Shown here: piece by piece, positions 22,470-30,677 of the stretch
Layout: each line of letters begins with the position of its first letter
Position numbering within the stretch: position 1 is the stretch's first letter
Virus record (IMG/VR): IMGVR_UViG_3300012927_000005
Coordinates: 1 to 64,000 of that record
DNA length: 64,000 nucleotides
Origin: a virus
Direction: 5' to 3' (one strand)
Made by a program: the position numbers and the translations under genes
Notes under the pieces: model-generated
The model's database searches: none
The model's input: only the letters and a program-made list of their open reading frames with translations
What the model was told of the DNA's origin: nothing

Positions 22470-23512
22470 TGCCCGCCCGCATAGTTGACGGCAGTAGTTT
22501 GTACAAGTCTCAAAAGTTGAAGAAAGTCCCTGTCCAATTTCGGGCCGAGTACGCGAACCTTATTCCCTTAGCTGAGGCGAACGGTAGTTTTGAGTGCGAG
22601 GCAGAACTTATCTGGTCTACTGTGTATTCTTACAATCGCACAGATGTGACCCCGGAAATTGTACAGACAATTCTGGATGAGTTTGAAAAAGCAGGCATGC
22701 TGCAACGGTGGGAGGAAAAGGGTCGCCACTACGGTCACTGGACTGGGATTGAAAAACCAGGTCGGCTGCCTCCTCCTTTTCAGCGAGCAAAATATACAAA
22801 TTTACCGCCTTTGCCTCCAGAGGTTGAGGGTACCCGCGATCCATCCGGAAAATGGACAACTCAACAGGTAGAAATTCCACTAGAAGAGGCTAAACACCTG
22901 TGGGGCGAAGCTATAGTCAATAATCTCAAATCCACTCTTCCCTTAGATACTCAAATTGAAAACGGGTGCAGGGAACAGTTTGGGATCGTAGAGCCGCGCA
23001 AGCAGTGGGCTAAGGAACTTAAGGAAGCGGTGAAGACTCACGGGCACGACGAACTCTTGGCTGAGTTTGAAAACTGGGTAACTTCTCAGATAGGGTTTAC
23101 AGGTAAAAAACCTGTTTCTATCTTTTTGCGGAGTTTAAGTAGCGGAATCGCCGCAACTCCTGCGGTGAAAAGCCCCGCGCTTCAGGATGTGGAGACAAAA
23201 ATTGCTTCAATAAGCAACTCTCAGGTGTTTTTCCACAACCAACAGCGTCCTTTATTGGCTTCTTTGGTACAACAATACGGCCAAGACGGGGTGACTACAG
23301 CCTTTGCGGAGTTCTGGAATAGCGTAGATGATTCCAGTATCAAGTTCGCAGCCAAGAATTTCATTGAACAGGCTGGAACTCGTATCGAAGCGCGGAAAGC
23401 TAAGAAATACCAGACTGAAAAACGTGATACACTGGCTAAAGAAGCCTTAGCTGCGGCGCAAGCTGGAGTTGAAAATGATGTTGAGGAAGAATACGTGGAG
23501 GAAGAATTGTGA
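22466..23512 (+). CDS. Putative replication accessory protein (348 aa)
   Basis: Lies directly upstream of the primase-helicase operon unit. Residues 20-95 look like a winged-helix domain (VPVQFRAEYANLIPLAEANGS...VTPEIVQTILDEFEKAGML), as in phage DnaD-like or initiator proteins that test for a host residue then bind DNA. The rest is helical with an acidic C-terminus VENDVEEEYVEEEL that could bind a partner. A helicase loader or initiator role is inference from position and the N-terminal pattern. Confidence 0.6.
   Translation: MMPARIVDGSSLYKSQKLKKVPVQFRAEYANLIPLAEANGSFECEAELIWSTVYSYNRTDVTPEIVQTILDEFEKAGMLQRWEEKGRHYGHWTGIEKPGRLPPPFQRAKYTNLPPLPPEVEGTRDPSGKWTTQQVEIPLEEAKHLWGEAIVNNLKSTLPLDTQIENGCREQFGIVEPRKQWAKELKEAVKTHGHDELLAEFENWVTSQIGFTGKKPVSIFLRSLSSGIAATPAVKSPALQDVETKIASISNSQVFFHNQQRPLLASLVQQYGQDGVTTAFAEFWNSVDDSSIKFAAKNFIEQAGTRIEARKAKKYQTEKRDTLAKEALAAAQAGVENDVEEEYVEEEL
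22842..22858 (+). repeat. Dispersed 17-bp inverted repeat, copy 4
   Basis: CATCCGGAAAATGGACA, two differences in the left arm. Codon position 2, encoding P-S-G-K-W-T. Confidence 0.7.
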
Positions 23513-23745
23513 GTATACCTTTGAGAATAACTGACAAAATATACGATTCTGTTAGAAATGCAATTTGGTCTGAAATCAGTCCTCAAGAGTTTCTCGATGA
23601 AGTACTTGGATGCTGGAAAATGGTATTAGAAGAAAAGAAACAAATAGCCGATAGAGTATTTTCTAAGAAGAAAACGTATCATGCTGGTGAAACAGTCGAA
23701 ATAGATTATATAGAAAAATTCATAGAAGAGGAGCTAGGAATGTGA
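23509..23745 (+). CDS. Small hypothetical protein (78 aa)
   Basis: A GTG start overlaps the upstream stop (GTGA). Helical and acidic (EISPQEFLDEVLGCWKMVLEEKK), ending IEKFIEEELGM. The family is unknown. Confidence 0.66.
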   Translation: MSIPLRITDKIYDSVRNAIWSEISPQEFLDEVLGCWKMVLEEKKQIADRVFSKKKTYHAGETVEIDYIEKFIEEELGM

Positions 23746-23882
23746 GCCGTATACCTCTAGGTAATAAAGTTGCGAGGATAGATGCAATCACTTTTCACAC
23801 TACATACGACTGTGAGCACACTGAAATCATCATGAAGAAGTGTGGATGTATTCCAGAAAACGCAACTATCAAGCACGATTAA
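23742..23882 (+). CDS. Tiny hypothetical protein (46 aa)
   Basis: GTG start overlapping the previous TGA, with GAGGAGCTAGGAAT upstream. MSRIPLGNKVARIDAITFHT then CEH and KKCGC. No family is recognised, but coupling and the ribosome site support expression. Confidence 0.55.
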   Translation: MSRIPLGNKVARIDAITFHTTYDCEHTEIIMKKCGCIPENATIKHD

Positions 23883-23892
23883 GTGAGGCCCT

Positions 23893-25782
23893 TTGTCTGT
23901 CCCTGTTGAAGAACTCGAAAGCATAAAGTGTAACCCGTCGGTCCTTCGACTGTATTCCAGCAAAACCAAACTGGAGAAACGCGGGAAGGATCTTTTCGGA
24001 ATATGCCCGCTGCATAGTGAAAAGTCGGGATCGTTTACTGTATCCCAAGACTCTCGTGGGTTTTGGTTGTGGCACTGCTTCGGCGGGTGCGGTGGCGGAG
24101 ATATATTGTCTTTTGTCCAGAAAACGGATAAATGCACTTTCAACGAAGCAGTCAAAACGGTGCAAGATTTTCTTGGTTCCGATCCTAAAAAATCTCACGT
24201 GGATAAAATCTTCAAGCCACTAGAAGAGAAGCCAAAGGAGTATAAAACTTTCACCTTGGCTGAATACAAAAAGCTGGAAGACGCTCTTGCGAGCAGTTCA
24301 GAGGGAATGAAGTGGCTTCAGGAACAGAGGGGAATTACCTACGAGACTGCGAAGAGATTGCATGTTGGGTTTCGGCAGGATTTGGGAAAAATAGGCGAGA
24401 AGGACCCGAAAATCCAAGAAGTTCGCAACAAGGGATGGATCGCATTTCCTTATTTCGAGGATGATAAAGTTGTTCTAATCAAGTACCGCTCTGTGATACA
24501 AAAGATTACGGCGCGTCAACCGGGTATGAAAACTACTCTGTTTGGGTTGGAGAGTATTGACCCTTTTGAACCAATTGTGGTCGTGGAGGGGGAACCGGAC
24601 CGGATTATTATGGAGCAGGCCGGATTTCGATCTGTAGCCCTTCCTATGTCCGGATTCACCCTGACCCCAGAACTGAGAGATGCGCTTGAATGCGCAGACG
24701 GTATTATCCTGGCGGGTGACTGCGATCAAGGTCCCGGTATCAAGGCGATGGAACGACTAAAACAGGATTTCGGTGATAAAGCAATTCTGGTCAAGTGGCC
24801 CGATGGCTACAAGGATGCGAACGAAACTTTCATAAGGTGCAATAAAATGGACGTAAACGCCTTTAAGGACCATTTTAATGAACTTATCGCCCGGTCGAAA
24901 AGCCAGCCGATGCCCGGAGTTTACGGATTGGCTGACAGTATGCTATCTCACGATGAAGGAACGTTAACTGACCACCCCAATAGGCTAAAATTTCCTTGGC
25001 CATCGGTAGATAAAATGGCGATTCTAGTTCCCGGCGCGGTAGTGTTTTCAACCGCCACATCCACTGGTTGCGGAAAAACTCAGCTATGGATGAACGCAAC
25101 TCTGCACGGAGCTAGAAAACACGGAGAAATCGTTCTTTCGTACCAATGCGAGCTTAGTGTAGAGGAGTATAAGAACATCGTGGCCGCTCATGTTTTAGCA
25201 CGTGATCGTAACACTTTGACGGGAGCCGACTACAAAAAAACATTTGCATTGATCAAGGATTTGCGGTATTATGTTGGTAGAGATACTACTCTGACTGATG
25301 TAAACTCAGTATTAGACTTAATAGAAGCCGCCGTCAAGAGGTTGGGGGTGACTGTTGTGGTTCTGGATCATATTCACTTTTTGACTCGTACGGCATCAGA
25401 CGAAATTAAAGCTCAGTCTCAAGCCATGCAGCGAATAAAAAATATGGCTCAGACTTATGGTTTGAAGTTCATAGTAATTGGACAGCCGAGAAAAGCCGAT
25501 TCAAAAACAAAAGGAAAATCTCTACATATTTCGGATGCTAAGGGTTCCGAAGCCGTAACTGCGGATGCAGACGCTGTGTATTTTTTACACAGAGAGGTCG
25601 TAAAAAATATCGATCCCGCAAATCCACCGATGGATGAATACGGACCGGAAACTGAGATTCATCTTAAAAAGGCTCGGTCCAAAGGAAGAGGCGCTGCGTA
25701 CGCTAAACTTTATTTCCAAGGTTCTATTTCTACTTTTTTAGAATTGAGTAACCATGATGAAGAGGACATGTTCGCACAGTGA
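23893..25782 (+). CDS. Fused primase-helicase (629 aa)
   Basis: T7 gp4-like replisome protein. A CHC2-type zinc finger is formed by Cys38, His41, Cys62 and Cys66. The TOPRIM domain has VVVEGEPDR near 228 and AGDCDQG near 274. The C-terminal RecA/DnaB-like domain has Walker A TSTGCGKT near 388-395, an SYQCELSVEEY region, and Walker B VVVLDHIHFL near 490 with IVIGQPRKAD. It primes and unwinds at the fork with the family A polymerase. TTG start after GTGAGGCCC. A copy of the dispersed palindrome sits in the finger region. The downstream endonuclease overlaps by four bases. Confidence 0.93.
   Translation: MSVPVEELESIKCNPSVLRLYSSKTKLEKRGKDLFGICPLHSEKSGSFTVSQDSRGFWLWHCFGGCGGGDILSFVQKTDKCTFNEAVKTVQDFLGSDPKKSHVDKIFKPLEEKPKEYKTFTLAEYKKLEDALASSSEGMKWLQEQRGITYETAKRLHVGFRQDLGKIGEKDPKIQEVRNKGWIAFPYFEDDKVVLIKYRSVIQKITARQPGMKTTLFGLESIDPFEPIVVVEGEPDRIIMEQAGFRSVALPMSGFTLTPELRDALECADGIILAGDCDQGPGIKAMERLKQDFGDKAILVKWPDGYKDANETFIRCNKMDVNAFKDHFNELIARSKSQPMPGVYGLADSMLSHDEGTLTDHPNRLKFPWPSVDKMAILVPGAVVFSTATSTGCGKTQLWMNATLHGARKHGEIVLSYQCELSVEEYKNIVAAHVLARDRNTLTGADYKKTFALIKDLRYYVGRDTTLTDVNSVLDLIEAAVKRLGVTVVVLDHIHFLTRTASDEIKAQSQAMQRIKNMAQTYGLKFIVIGQPRKADSKTKGKSLHISDAKGSEAVTADADAVYFLHREVVKNIDPANPPMDEYGPETEIHLKKARSKGRGAAYAKLYFQGSISTFLELSNHDEEDMFAQ
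24114..24130 (+). repeat. Dispersed 17-bp inverted repeat, copy 5
   Basis: TGTCCAGAAAACGGATA, one difference. Codon position 3, encoding V-Q-K-T-D within the primase zinc-finger domain. Confidence 0.78.
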
Positions 25783-26378
25783 TGATTGAAAAACAATGTA
25801 CAAAATGTAAGGAATCGAAATCTCTAGAATTGTTTCCTAAATCCAGTAAGAGTAGGGATAAGAAAGCTTGGGTATGTAAGGCGTGTGCAAAAGAATATCA
25901 TCGTTTACGATACGTGAATAACAAAGAACTTATAAATGAAAGAAACAAAGCATGGGCTCGAAATAACCCCGAAAAGATGGCAGCGTGTCGTAATAGCTGG
26001 AACAGCCGAAATCTCGACAGAATTAAAAGAAATTGCAAAAGATGGCAAAGTGAAAGATCTAGACCGACAAAACAGGGAATAACTAACGAACAGCATCAAG
26101 ATCTTTTAAACTATACCGAACGTAAATGCTTTATTTGCGGATACCTAGATGAAGGCGATTCGAATAGATGGGCTTTGGATCACGATTATAAATGTCACCC
26201 GAAGAAAGGTTACTCTTGCGTAAAATGTATTCGTGGTGTACTTTGTAAGAACTGCAATACAGGTCTAGGGCATTTCAAAGATCATGTGGAGAACTTGGAA
26301 AAAGCTATTGAATACCTAAAAGAACCACCCGCAAAGAATATGTCTTGGAGCAAGTATGGGGAGTTTCAAAATGAATAA
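25779..26378 (+). CDS. Endonuclease VII-like HNH nuclease (199 aa)
   Basis: N-terminal CTKCKESKSLELF and VCKACAKEYH form a zinc ribbon used for DNA recognition. The C-terminal nuclease has CFICGY, ALDHDYK, RGVLCKNCNTGLGHFKDHVENLEKAIEYL, the treble-clef His-Me fold of the recombination endonuclease VII family. It could resolve branched DNA or act as a homing enzyme; the N-terminal ribbon favours the latter. It overlaps the primase-helicase stop. Confidence 0.87.
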   Translation: MMIEKQCTKCKESKSLELFPKSSKSRDKKAWVCKACAKEYHRLRYVNNKELINERNKAWARNNPEKMAACRNSWNSRNLDRIKRNCKRWQSERSRPTKQGITNEQHQDLLNYTERKCFICGYLDEGDSNRWALDHDYKCHPKKGYSCVKCIRGVLCKNCNTGLGHFKDHVENLEKAIEYLKEPPAKNMSWSKYGEFQNE

Positions 26379-26469
26379 CGCATTCGACGTCATCACAGTT
26401 GCGGCAGAGTTCATAAAAACGTTCCTAGAAATCAGTCATCAAGAAGAACCGGAGGACATGTTTCAATGA
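26371..26469 (+). CDS. Tiny acidic protein (32 aa)
   Basis: ATG at 26371, eight bases before the upstream stop ends, after GGGGAGTTTCAAA. MNNAFDVITVAAEFIKTFLEIS is one amphipathic helix, then acidic. The next ATG overlaps its stop. Confidence 0.5.
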   Translation: MNNAFDVITVAAEFIKTFLEISHQEEPEDMFQ

Positions 26470-26648
26470 TATTTGATATCATACTACGTCTTTTACCCGA
26501 TATAATACCGAGAGGTTGCGGCTTGTTTATGGCCGTGTACGCGACCTACTTAGTGTTTCACTATCCAACGAACGGGCATGAACTGCTGCTAGCATTATTG
26601 CTGTTTGTGCTGACAGCATTTACTTGGCCCGTGGAAATTAGACCATGA
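26466..26648 (+). CDS. Small membrane protein (60 aa)
   Basis: ATG overlaps the previous stop, after GGAGGACATG. Two hydrophobic helices at about 15-33 (GCGLFMAVYATYLVF) and 38-55 (LLLALLLFVLTAFTW). The role is unknown. Confidence 0.65.
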   Translation: MIFDIILRLLPDIIPRGCGLFMAVYATYLVFHYPTNGHELLLALLLFVLTAFTWPVEIRP

Positions 26649-27694
26649 ATATTGTTCTACCAACTCTTAAACCGCTCATCAAACGCGTTGCTGCGGTCAA
26701 GTCTGAGGTAATTATCCTGGATACCGAGCATGGCATACTGGCCGCTAAGGAACAGAACCTAGCCGCCTGGGTTGAGGACGAGTCCCTGAAAGATTCAGAA
26801 AAAGTGGTATACTTTTTCCCAAGCCGAAAGTTCACAACCTCCGTTAACCGCATGTCTGGAATCCTATCTGTCCAGAAAACGGACAAGGGTTATTCTCTTG
26901 TCTCAAACAAGACCAGAATCGATTTGGAAGAAGCAAAAACCGCTTGGCGGTACGAGCCTGCTGATGCCTTGCAAATCTGCCTCAACACGGCAATTTTACA
27001 AGAGCTGATCAAGTTCGTCCAAATTGCTCCAGATTCCAAGCAAACGGGGTTGACATATTCTGGGATGGTCTCTTTGGTCGGCACGGAAGATCCGCTCGGG
27101 GGGTCAATCGAAGCAATCGCAACGGATGGTAAACGTATCGCAAGTTTATCGATTCCTGCGGATGTGCAACAATCCTTTTCGGTGCTGTTACCTTCGTCAC
27201 TAATTCCAATAATTCCCACACTTTCTGATGAAAAAACCTTGCTTTTTGACGACTCTCGTGTTAGTATTATTAAGAGTGGTAAATTTACTGCGCGTGCGAA
27301 CAAATTTACGGATAAATTTCCAGATGCAAAACGTTTGTTTCCAACAGGTTGTGATTTTATTGCAAGAGTGGATGCAGGAGAATTCCGCGAAGCGCTTGGC
27401 CGCTTAGAAGCTGTAATGAACGAGGAAACCAGGGCAGTCAAGTTGACGTGGGCGCAGAATCTTGAACTTCGTACCGGAAACCAGAGTACGCACGGAAAAG
27501 ATGAAATTGCGTACCAGACCCTGCGGGGAAGAGGAAACGAGTTAGCGTTTACTGCCATCTTTGACTGGAAATTCCTGAACGATTTCTTTGAACGAGTAGA
27601 AGGACAAGTAACCTGTAGTTACTCGGTAGGTAAAAATTTCATAGTACTTCAGAGTAAAGAGAAGAAATATTTGTTAGCGAGGATGGAAAAGTAG
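26645..27694 (+). CDS. DnaN-like beta sliding clamp
   Basis: Processivity clamp, 349 aa, close to bacterial DnaN length. Three-domain layout is suggested by repeated strand-helix-strand patterns. Recognisable bacterial clamp segments are IEAIATDGKRIASLSI near 157-172 and FPDAKRLFP near 225. The C-terminus carries VLQSKEKKYLLARMEK in place of the usual VMPMRL. Paired with the clamp-loader ATPase at 11888, it probably supports the phage family A polymerase. A palindrome copy with intact arms lies at 26869. Confidence 0.88.
   Translation: MNIVLPTLKPLIKRVAAVKSEVIILDTEHGILAAKEQNLAAWVEDESLKDSEKVVYFFPSRKFTTSVNRMSGILSVQKTDKGYSLVSNKTRIDLEEAKTAWRYEPADALQICLNTAILQELIKFVQIAPDSKQTGLTYSGMVSLVGTEDPLGGSIEAIATDGKRIASLSIPADVQQSFSVLLPSSLIPIIPTLSDEKTLLFDDSRVSIIKSGKFTARANKFTDKFPDAKRLFPTGCDFIARVDAGEFREALGRLEAVMNEETRAVKLTWAQNLELRTGNQSTHGKDEIAYQTLRGRGNELAFTAIFDWKFLNDFFERVEGQVTCSYSVGKNFIVLQSKEKKYLLARMEK
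26869..26885 (+). repeat. Dispersed 17-bp inverted repeat, copy 6
   Basis: TGTCCAGAAAACGGACA, intact arms, codon position 3 in the sliding clamp gene (V-Q-K-T-D-K), the same peptide as copy 5 in an unrelated protein. Confidence 0.85.
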
Positions 27695-28194
27695 TGGCGA
27701 ATTTGTTCTTCATAAGTGACACCCACTTCGGGCACGCTAACATCCTAAACTTTCTGAAGCTGGACGGCACCAAACTACGAGATTTCTCTTCCGTAGAAGA
27801 GATGGACGAACATATAATTGATCGATGGAACTCAGTGGTTCGCCCGCAAGATCACTGTTATCACCTTGGTGACGTAGCCATGAAACGAAGAGATATAGGT
27901 ACTGTTTCCCGCTGTAATGGACATAAAAGATTGGTCAGAGGAAATCACGATGTGTACAAGACCAAAGACTATCTTTCCTGTTTTGATGAGATTTACGGAA
28001 TTCGCGTGCTCGATAATATAATTTTTACACACATTCCGATTCATCCAGAAAATATGGGACGGTTTAAAGCAAACGCCCACGGACACATACACGCAAATCC
28101 TTCTCCAGAAGGGAACTACATAAATCTCAGCGTCGAAGCTATAGATTATACACCAATTGCGTTAGAAGATTTGAAAAAGAGGATGGAAAAATAA
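27694..28194 (+). CDS. Metallophosphoesterase (166 aa)
   Basis: GTG start sharing a base with the clamp stop (TAGTG). Motifs ISDTHFGHANI at 7, LGDVAM near 58, VRGNHD near 82, FTHIPIHPEN near 110 and AHGHIHANP near 128 give the complete calcineurin-like set. Compact phage/bacterial type. It could act on nucleic acid ends or nucleotides; position behind the clamp suggests DNA metabolism. Confidence 0.9.
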   Translation: MANLFFISDTHFGHANILNFLKLDGTKLRDFSSVEEMDEHIIDRWNSVVRPQDHCYHLGDVAMKRRDIGTVSRCNGHKRLVRGNHDVYKTKDYLSCFDEIYGIRVLDNIIFTHIPIHPENMGRFKANAHGHIHANPSPEGNYINLSVEAIDYTPIALEDLKKRMEK

Positions 28195-28361
28195 TGGAAT
28201 TAAATGATCTTAAGGCGATAATGGCGGCAACTCTCTTATCTGGATCAGTTAAATTGGAAGCAAATCGTACTTTGCGTGGACCTACCGAGATAGAAATACA
28301 AACGGCTGTTCGTCACGCTGAAAGTATATGGGAAGAAGTTTTAAGACAGGAAAGCAAATGA
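28194..28361 (+). CDS. Small helical protein (55 aa)
   Basis: TAATG-coupled start at 28194. MELNDLKAIMAATLLSGSVK and AVRHAESIWEEVLRQESK are two amphipathic helices. The function is unknown. Confidence 0.66.
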   Translation: MELNDLKAIMAATLLSGSVKLEANRTLRGPTEIEIQTAVRHAESIWEEVLRQESK

Positions 28362-28558
28362 TTTATTTCTTGGCTGCGTGGTGGTTGAGTGGGATAGTAA
28401 GTGTGATAATGATGCAAAGGCAGCCACCATACAGGGATATTACTGTGTTTGATTTGTTTTGGGCTGTGTCTATAGGACTTTTAATAGGTATATTCGGATT
28501 TATAATACTCCTGCCAGATACATTCTGGACAACTACCGTGATAAGGAAGAAAAAGTGA
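28358..28558 (+). CDS. Small membrane protein (66 aa)
   Basis: I chose the ATG at 28358 (ATGA overlap). Two transmembrane helices: residues 2-20 (IYFLAAWWLSGIVSVIMM) and about 32-56 (LFWAVSIGLLIGIFGFIILLP). Basic C-terminus RKKK. Confidence 0.68.
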   Translation: MIYFLAAWWLSGIVSVIMMQRQPPYRDITVFDLFWAVSIGLLIGIFGFIILLPDTFWTTTVIRKKK

Positions 28559-29196
28559 CTGAACTAACAGTAGAAGAACTACTCGAAGCGCAGAGTCTCA
28601 AAGATGAGATTGACCAGATTGCGGAGGGTATCGCAACCGGCGAACGGGATCTCAACACCAGTTGGGTTAAGCTGGGGTCTCGTGTCCACAAGGTGCGATC
28701 AAAGAAGTACTGGAAGACCTACGGAGCGCACAGTTTTGGCGCGTATGTACTTAGCTTGGAGCCAAAGATTCAGAAAAAGCGGTCGCAAGTATACGTCTGT
28801 GTGGGTGTGATCGAAACTCTCGGTTCGCAACTGAGTGACGAGCAACTTGAAGAGATGGGTATTACACGGGCTTCGGTGCTCAAAAAGTACGTTCAAAGTT
28901 CAGGAAAGATAGTTCCCCAAATTCTGATCGATGCTGCTCTCGACCGAACTAAAGATATTGATCAGTTTCGAGCGGATGTCTCCAGTGAGCTACACGAAGT
29001 TCCGCAGGAAAAGGGTTCATGGTGGGAGTTAGGTGGGTTCTTCGTGACCCCCGAAGAGAAAATTCTAATTGAAGATACTATTGAAATGACCAGACAGGTA
29101 GACCCGGTTATTCCGCACGATATTCCAGAACATGAGCAGAACAAATTGACATTTTTGCGTTTGTGCATGGAATTTAGATCTACATACGGAGGGTAA
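28555..29196 (+). CDS. Hypothetical helical protein (213 aa)
   Basis: I chose the GTG at 28555 (GTGA overlap) over an ATG 96 bases upstream that would run through the membrane gene. Charged N-terminus, a Lys/Arg-rich middle (GSRVHKVRSKKYWKTYG, PKIQKKRSQVYV) that resembles a helix-turn-helix or ParB-like DNA-binding part, and an acidic C-terminal domain. DNA binding is possible. The family is not recognised. Confidence 0.65.
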   Translation: MTELTVEELLEAQSLKDEIDQIAEGIATGERDLNTSWVKLGSRVHKVRSKKYWKTYGAHSFGAYVLSLEPKIQKKRSQVYVCVGVIETLGSQLSDEQLEEMGITRASVLKKYVQSSGKIVPQILIDAALDRTKDIDQFRADVSSELHEVPQEKGSWWELGGFFVTPEEKILIEDTIEMTRQVDPVIPHDIPEHEQNKLTFLRLCMEFRSTYGG

Positions 29197-29197
29197 T

Positions 29198-29638
29198 ATG
29201 AAATATTTTCTCGCTGTGTTTCTCCTGACCTCAACTCTTGGCTGCGGAAACCAACCCGATGTTGTCAAAGTACAAGTTGAAACTAAAATCCAAGGGTTTG
29301 ATTTTCCGCATATTTTGTTCATTCGCGGTCATCGCTGGGTGGTTATCCTCGATGAAACAAATTACATGGATAACCATCACATATTTGGTGAGACGAACTG
29401 CAAGGACGAGGAGATTCTCGTAAAAAGCGGACTAACTGTTGCAAACCAAAGAGATACACTATTCCATGAGATCCTGCACGCAGGAACCTGCACCGAAAGC
29501 AAAGATGGCGATGTGAATAATCTCTACTGGAACTCCTCTACCCCAGAAAAACATGAAGGAATTTATAGGCTGTCACAGTATCTGACGGAACTGTTTTATG
29601 AAAACCCTGAGTTAGTTAAATATTTGGCGGGACAATAA
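29198..29638 (+). CDS. Putative lipoprotein with HExxH metallopeptidase motif (146 aa)
   Basis: MKYFLAVFLLTSTLGCGN is a lipoprotein signal with an LTSTLGC lipobox (Cys16). The mature domain has FHEILHAGTC near residue 88, an HExxH zinc site, followed by HEGIYRLSQYLTELF, where the second His/Glu could complete the site. Likely anchored in a membrane facing the periplasm. It may cleave an envelope protein or a peptide. No phage family is known to me, and activity is inference. Confidence 0.7.
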   Translation: MKYFLAVFLLTSTLGCGNQPDVVKVQVETKIQGFDFPHILFIRGHRWVVILDETNYMDNHHIFGETNCKDEEILVKSGLTVANQRDTLFHEILHAGTCTESKDGDVNNLYWNSSTPEKHEGIYRLSQYLTELFYENPELVKYLAGQ

Positions 29639-29640
29639 AT

Positions 29641-29832
29641 ATGCCGTGTTCAGATAATCAAGATTGGGGCGAGCCAGTTCAGATGAAGGCAGCACTAGAC
29701 TACGCCACGAGGGTTGCGTGTGAACTGGGAGCGATAGTGGTGCTATGCAATCTTTGGGAAGATCTATCCGAAGATGCTAAAAACTGGTTGAAACATCACG
29801 AACAAATGGATAAGCAGAGGCGTAGTGGCTAA
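29641..29832 (+). CDS. Small hypothetical protein (63 aa)
   Basis: Starts two bases after the lipoprotein stop. Helical, with MPCSDNQDWGEPVQ and a basic C-terminal end. Overlaps the next gene by eight bases. The function is unknown. Confidence 0.6.
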   Translation: MPCSDNQDWGEPVQMKAALDYATRVACELGAIVVLCNLWEDLSEDAKNWLKHHEQMDKQRRSG

Positions 29833-30166
29833 ACAGCTCGTCTTTGTGGAAATCCGCGAGTCCAAGATATACCGCATCCTCCGGACAAACGCGGATGCTT
29901 GGCGGTTACCTTCTGAGACAGTGCAACAGTGGCCTAGAGCAGAGGCAGTCAAGACTATACGGCAGCAGGTTTTTGAGCGGTCTAAGGGTGAATGCGAGGA
30001 CTGCGGTAAACGGATTACCTGGGACAACGGGGAGTTGAACGAGATTGTTCCAAAAAGCTCTGGAGGAGAAGTTAGTATGGAAAATTGTAACTTTATTTGT
30101 CATGCGTGCCATCAAGGGCGGGCTGATTCTTATCATGGAGATCGTAGATGGGGAGGAAGACAATGA
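29825..30166 (+). CDS. HNH endonuclease (113 aa)
   Basis: GTG start. About 55 residues of N-terminal domain precede a compact HNH: CEDCGKRI, then ELNEIVPKSSGG, then ENCNFICHACHQGRAD. The second position is Glu where the usual HNH has His before the EIVP motif (NE in place of HE), so the metal site may be altered or shifted. Small phage HNH of this type may nick the genome or assist packaging. Confidence 0.8.
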   Translation: MAKQLVFVEIRESKIYRILRTNADAWRLPSETVQQWPRAEAVKTIRQQVFERSKGECEDCGKRITWDNGELNEIVPKSSGGEVSMENCNFICHACHQGRADSYHGDRRWGGRQ

Positions 30167-30342
30167 ACTCAGAAGAAAATATGTTTAAACTACGGTTATT
30201 TTTGAGTCTTTTCGGCAGATTATTTTTTCATTTATGTGCAGCTTTTTGTTTTGGAACGTGGATGCACAGCGCGTGGGCAGGATTGTTCATGTTCAGTATC
30301 TTAGAATTTTTATCTCAAATATTTTCAAATAGACAGGAATAA
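30163..30342 (+). CDS. Small membrane protein (59 aa)
   Basis: I chose the ATG at 30163 because it is ATGA-coupled, after GGGAGGAAGACA. Mostly hydrophobic from residue 8 to 50, one long or two short helices. The role is unknown. Confidence 0.62.
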   Translation: MNSEENMFKLRLFLSLFGRLFFHLCAAFCFGTWMHSAWAGLFMFSILEFLSQIFSNRQE

Positions 30343-30346
30343 CACA

Positions 30347-30655
30347 ATGAAATCAGAAGATCGCAACATACGGGAACTAATCAACGACTGTCCAGCACTA
30401 CAGACTCTTTTAGAAGTGGTAGATTCGGTATGTTCTATAAAAATTACTAAAAGATCCTACGACGGTACAGGAAACGATACTTTGCTGAAAAATAAAACTT
30501 TTTGGATTGTAGAGACTTACGATGATGTATCGGACCTTCGTCTGACCTGCGCTCATCGTGAAACTTTAGAAGAAGCGGTTGCTGTCACGCTTTCTGAAAA
30601 ACGCGTACGGGCACCTAGAACAATTACCACGGTGTGGACTTCAAAAACATACTGA
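30347..30655 (+). CDS. Small hypothetical protein (102 aa)
   Basis: ATG after CAGGAATAACACA. Mixed alpha/beta, with TFWIVETYDDVSDLRLTCAHRETLEEAVA, a pattern like short phage accessory proteins with a strand-strand-helix module. The function is unknown. Confidence 0.65.
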   Translation: MKSEDRNIRELINDCPALQTLLEVVDSVCSIKITKRSYDGTGNDTLLKNKTFWIVETYDDVSDLRLTCAHRETLEEAVAVTLSEKRVRAPRTITTVWTSKTY

Positions 30656-30677
30656 GTATTCAGTAAACTAGGGCCAA

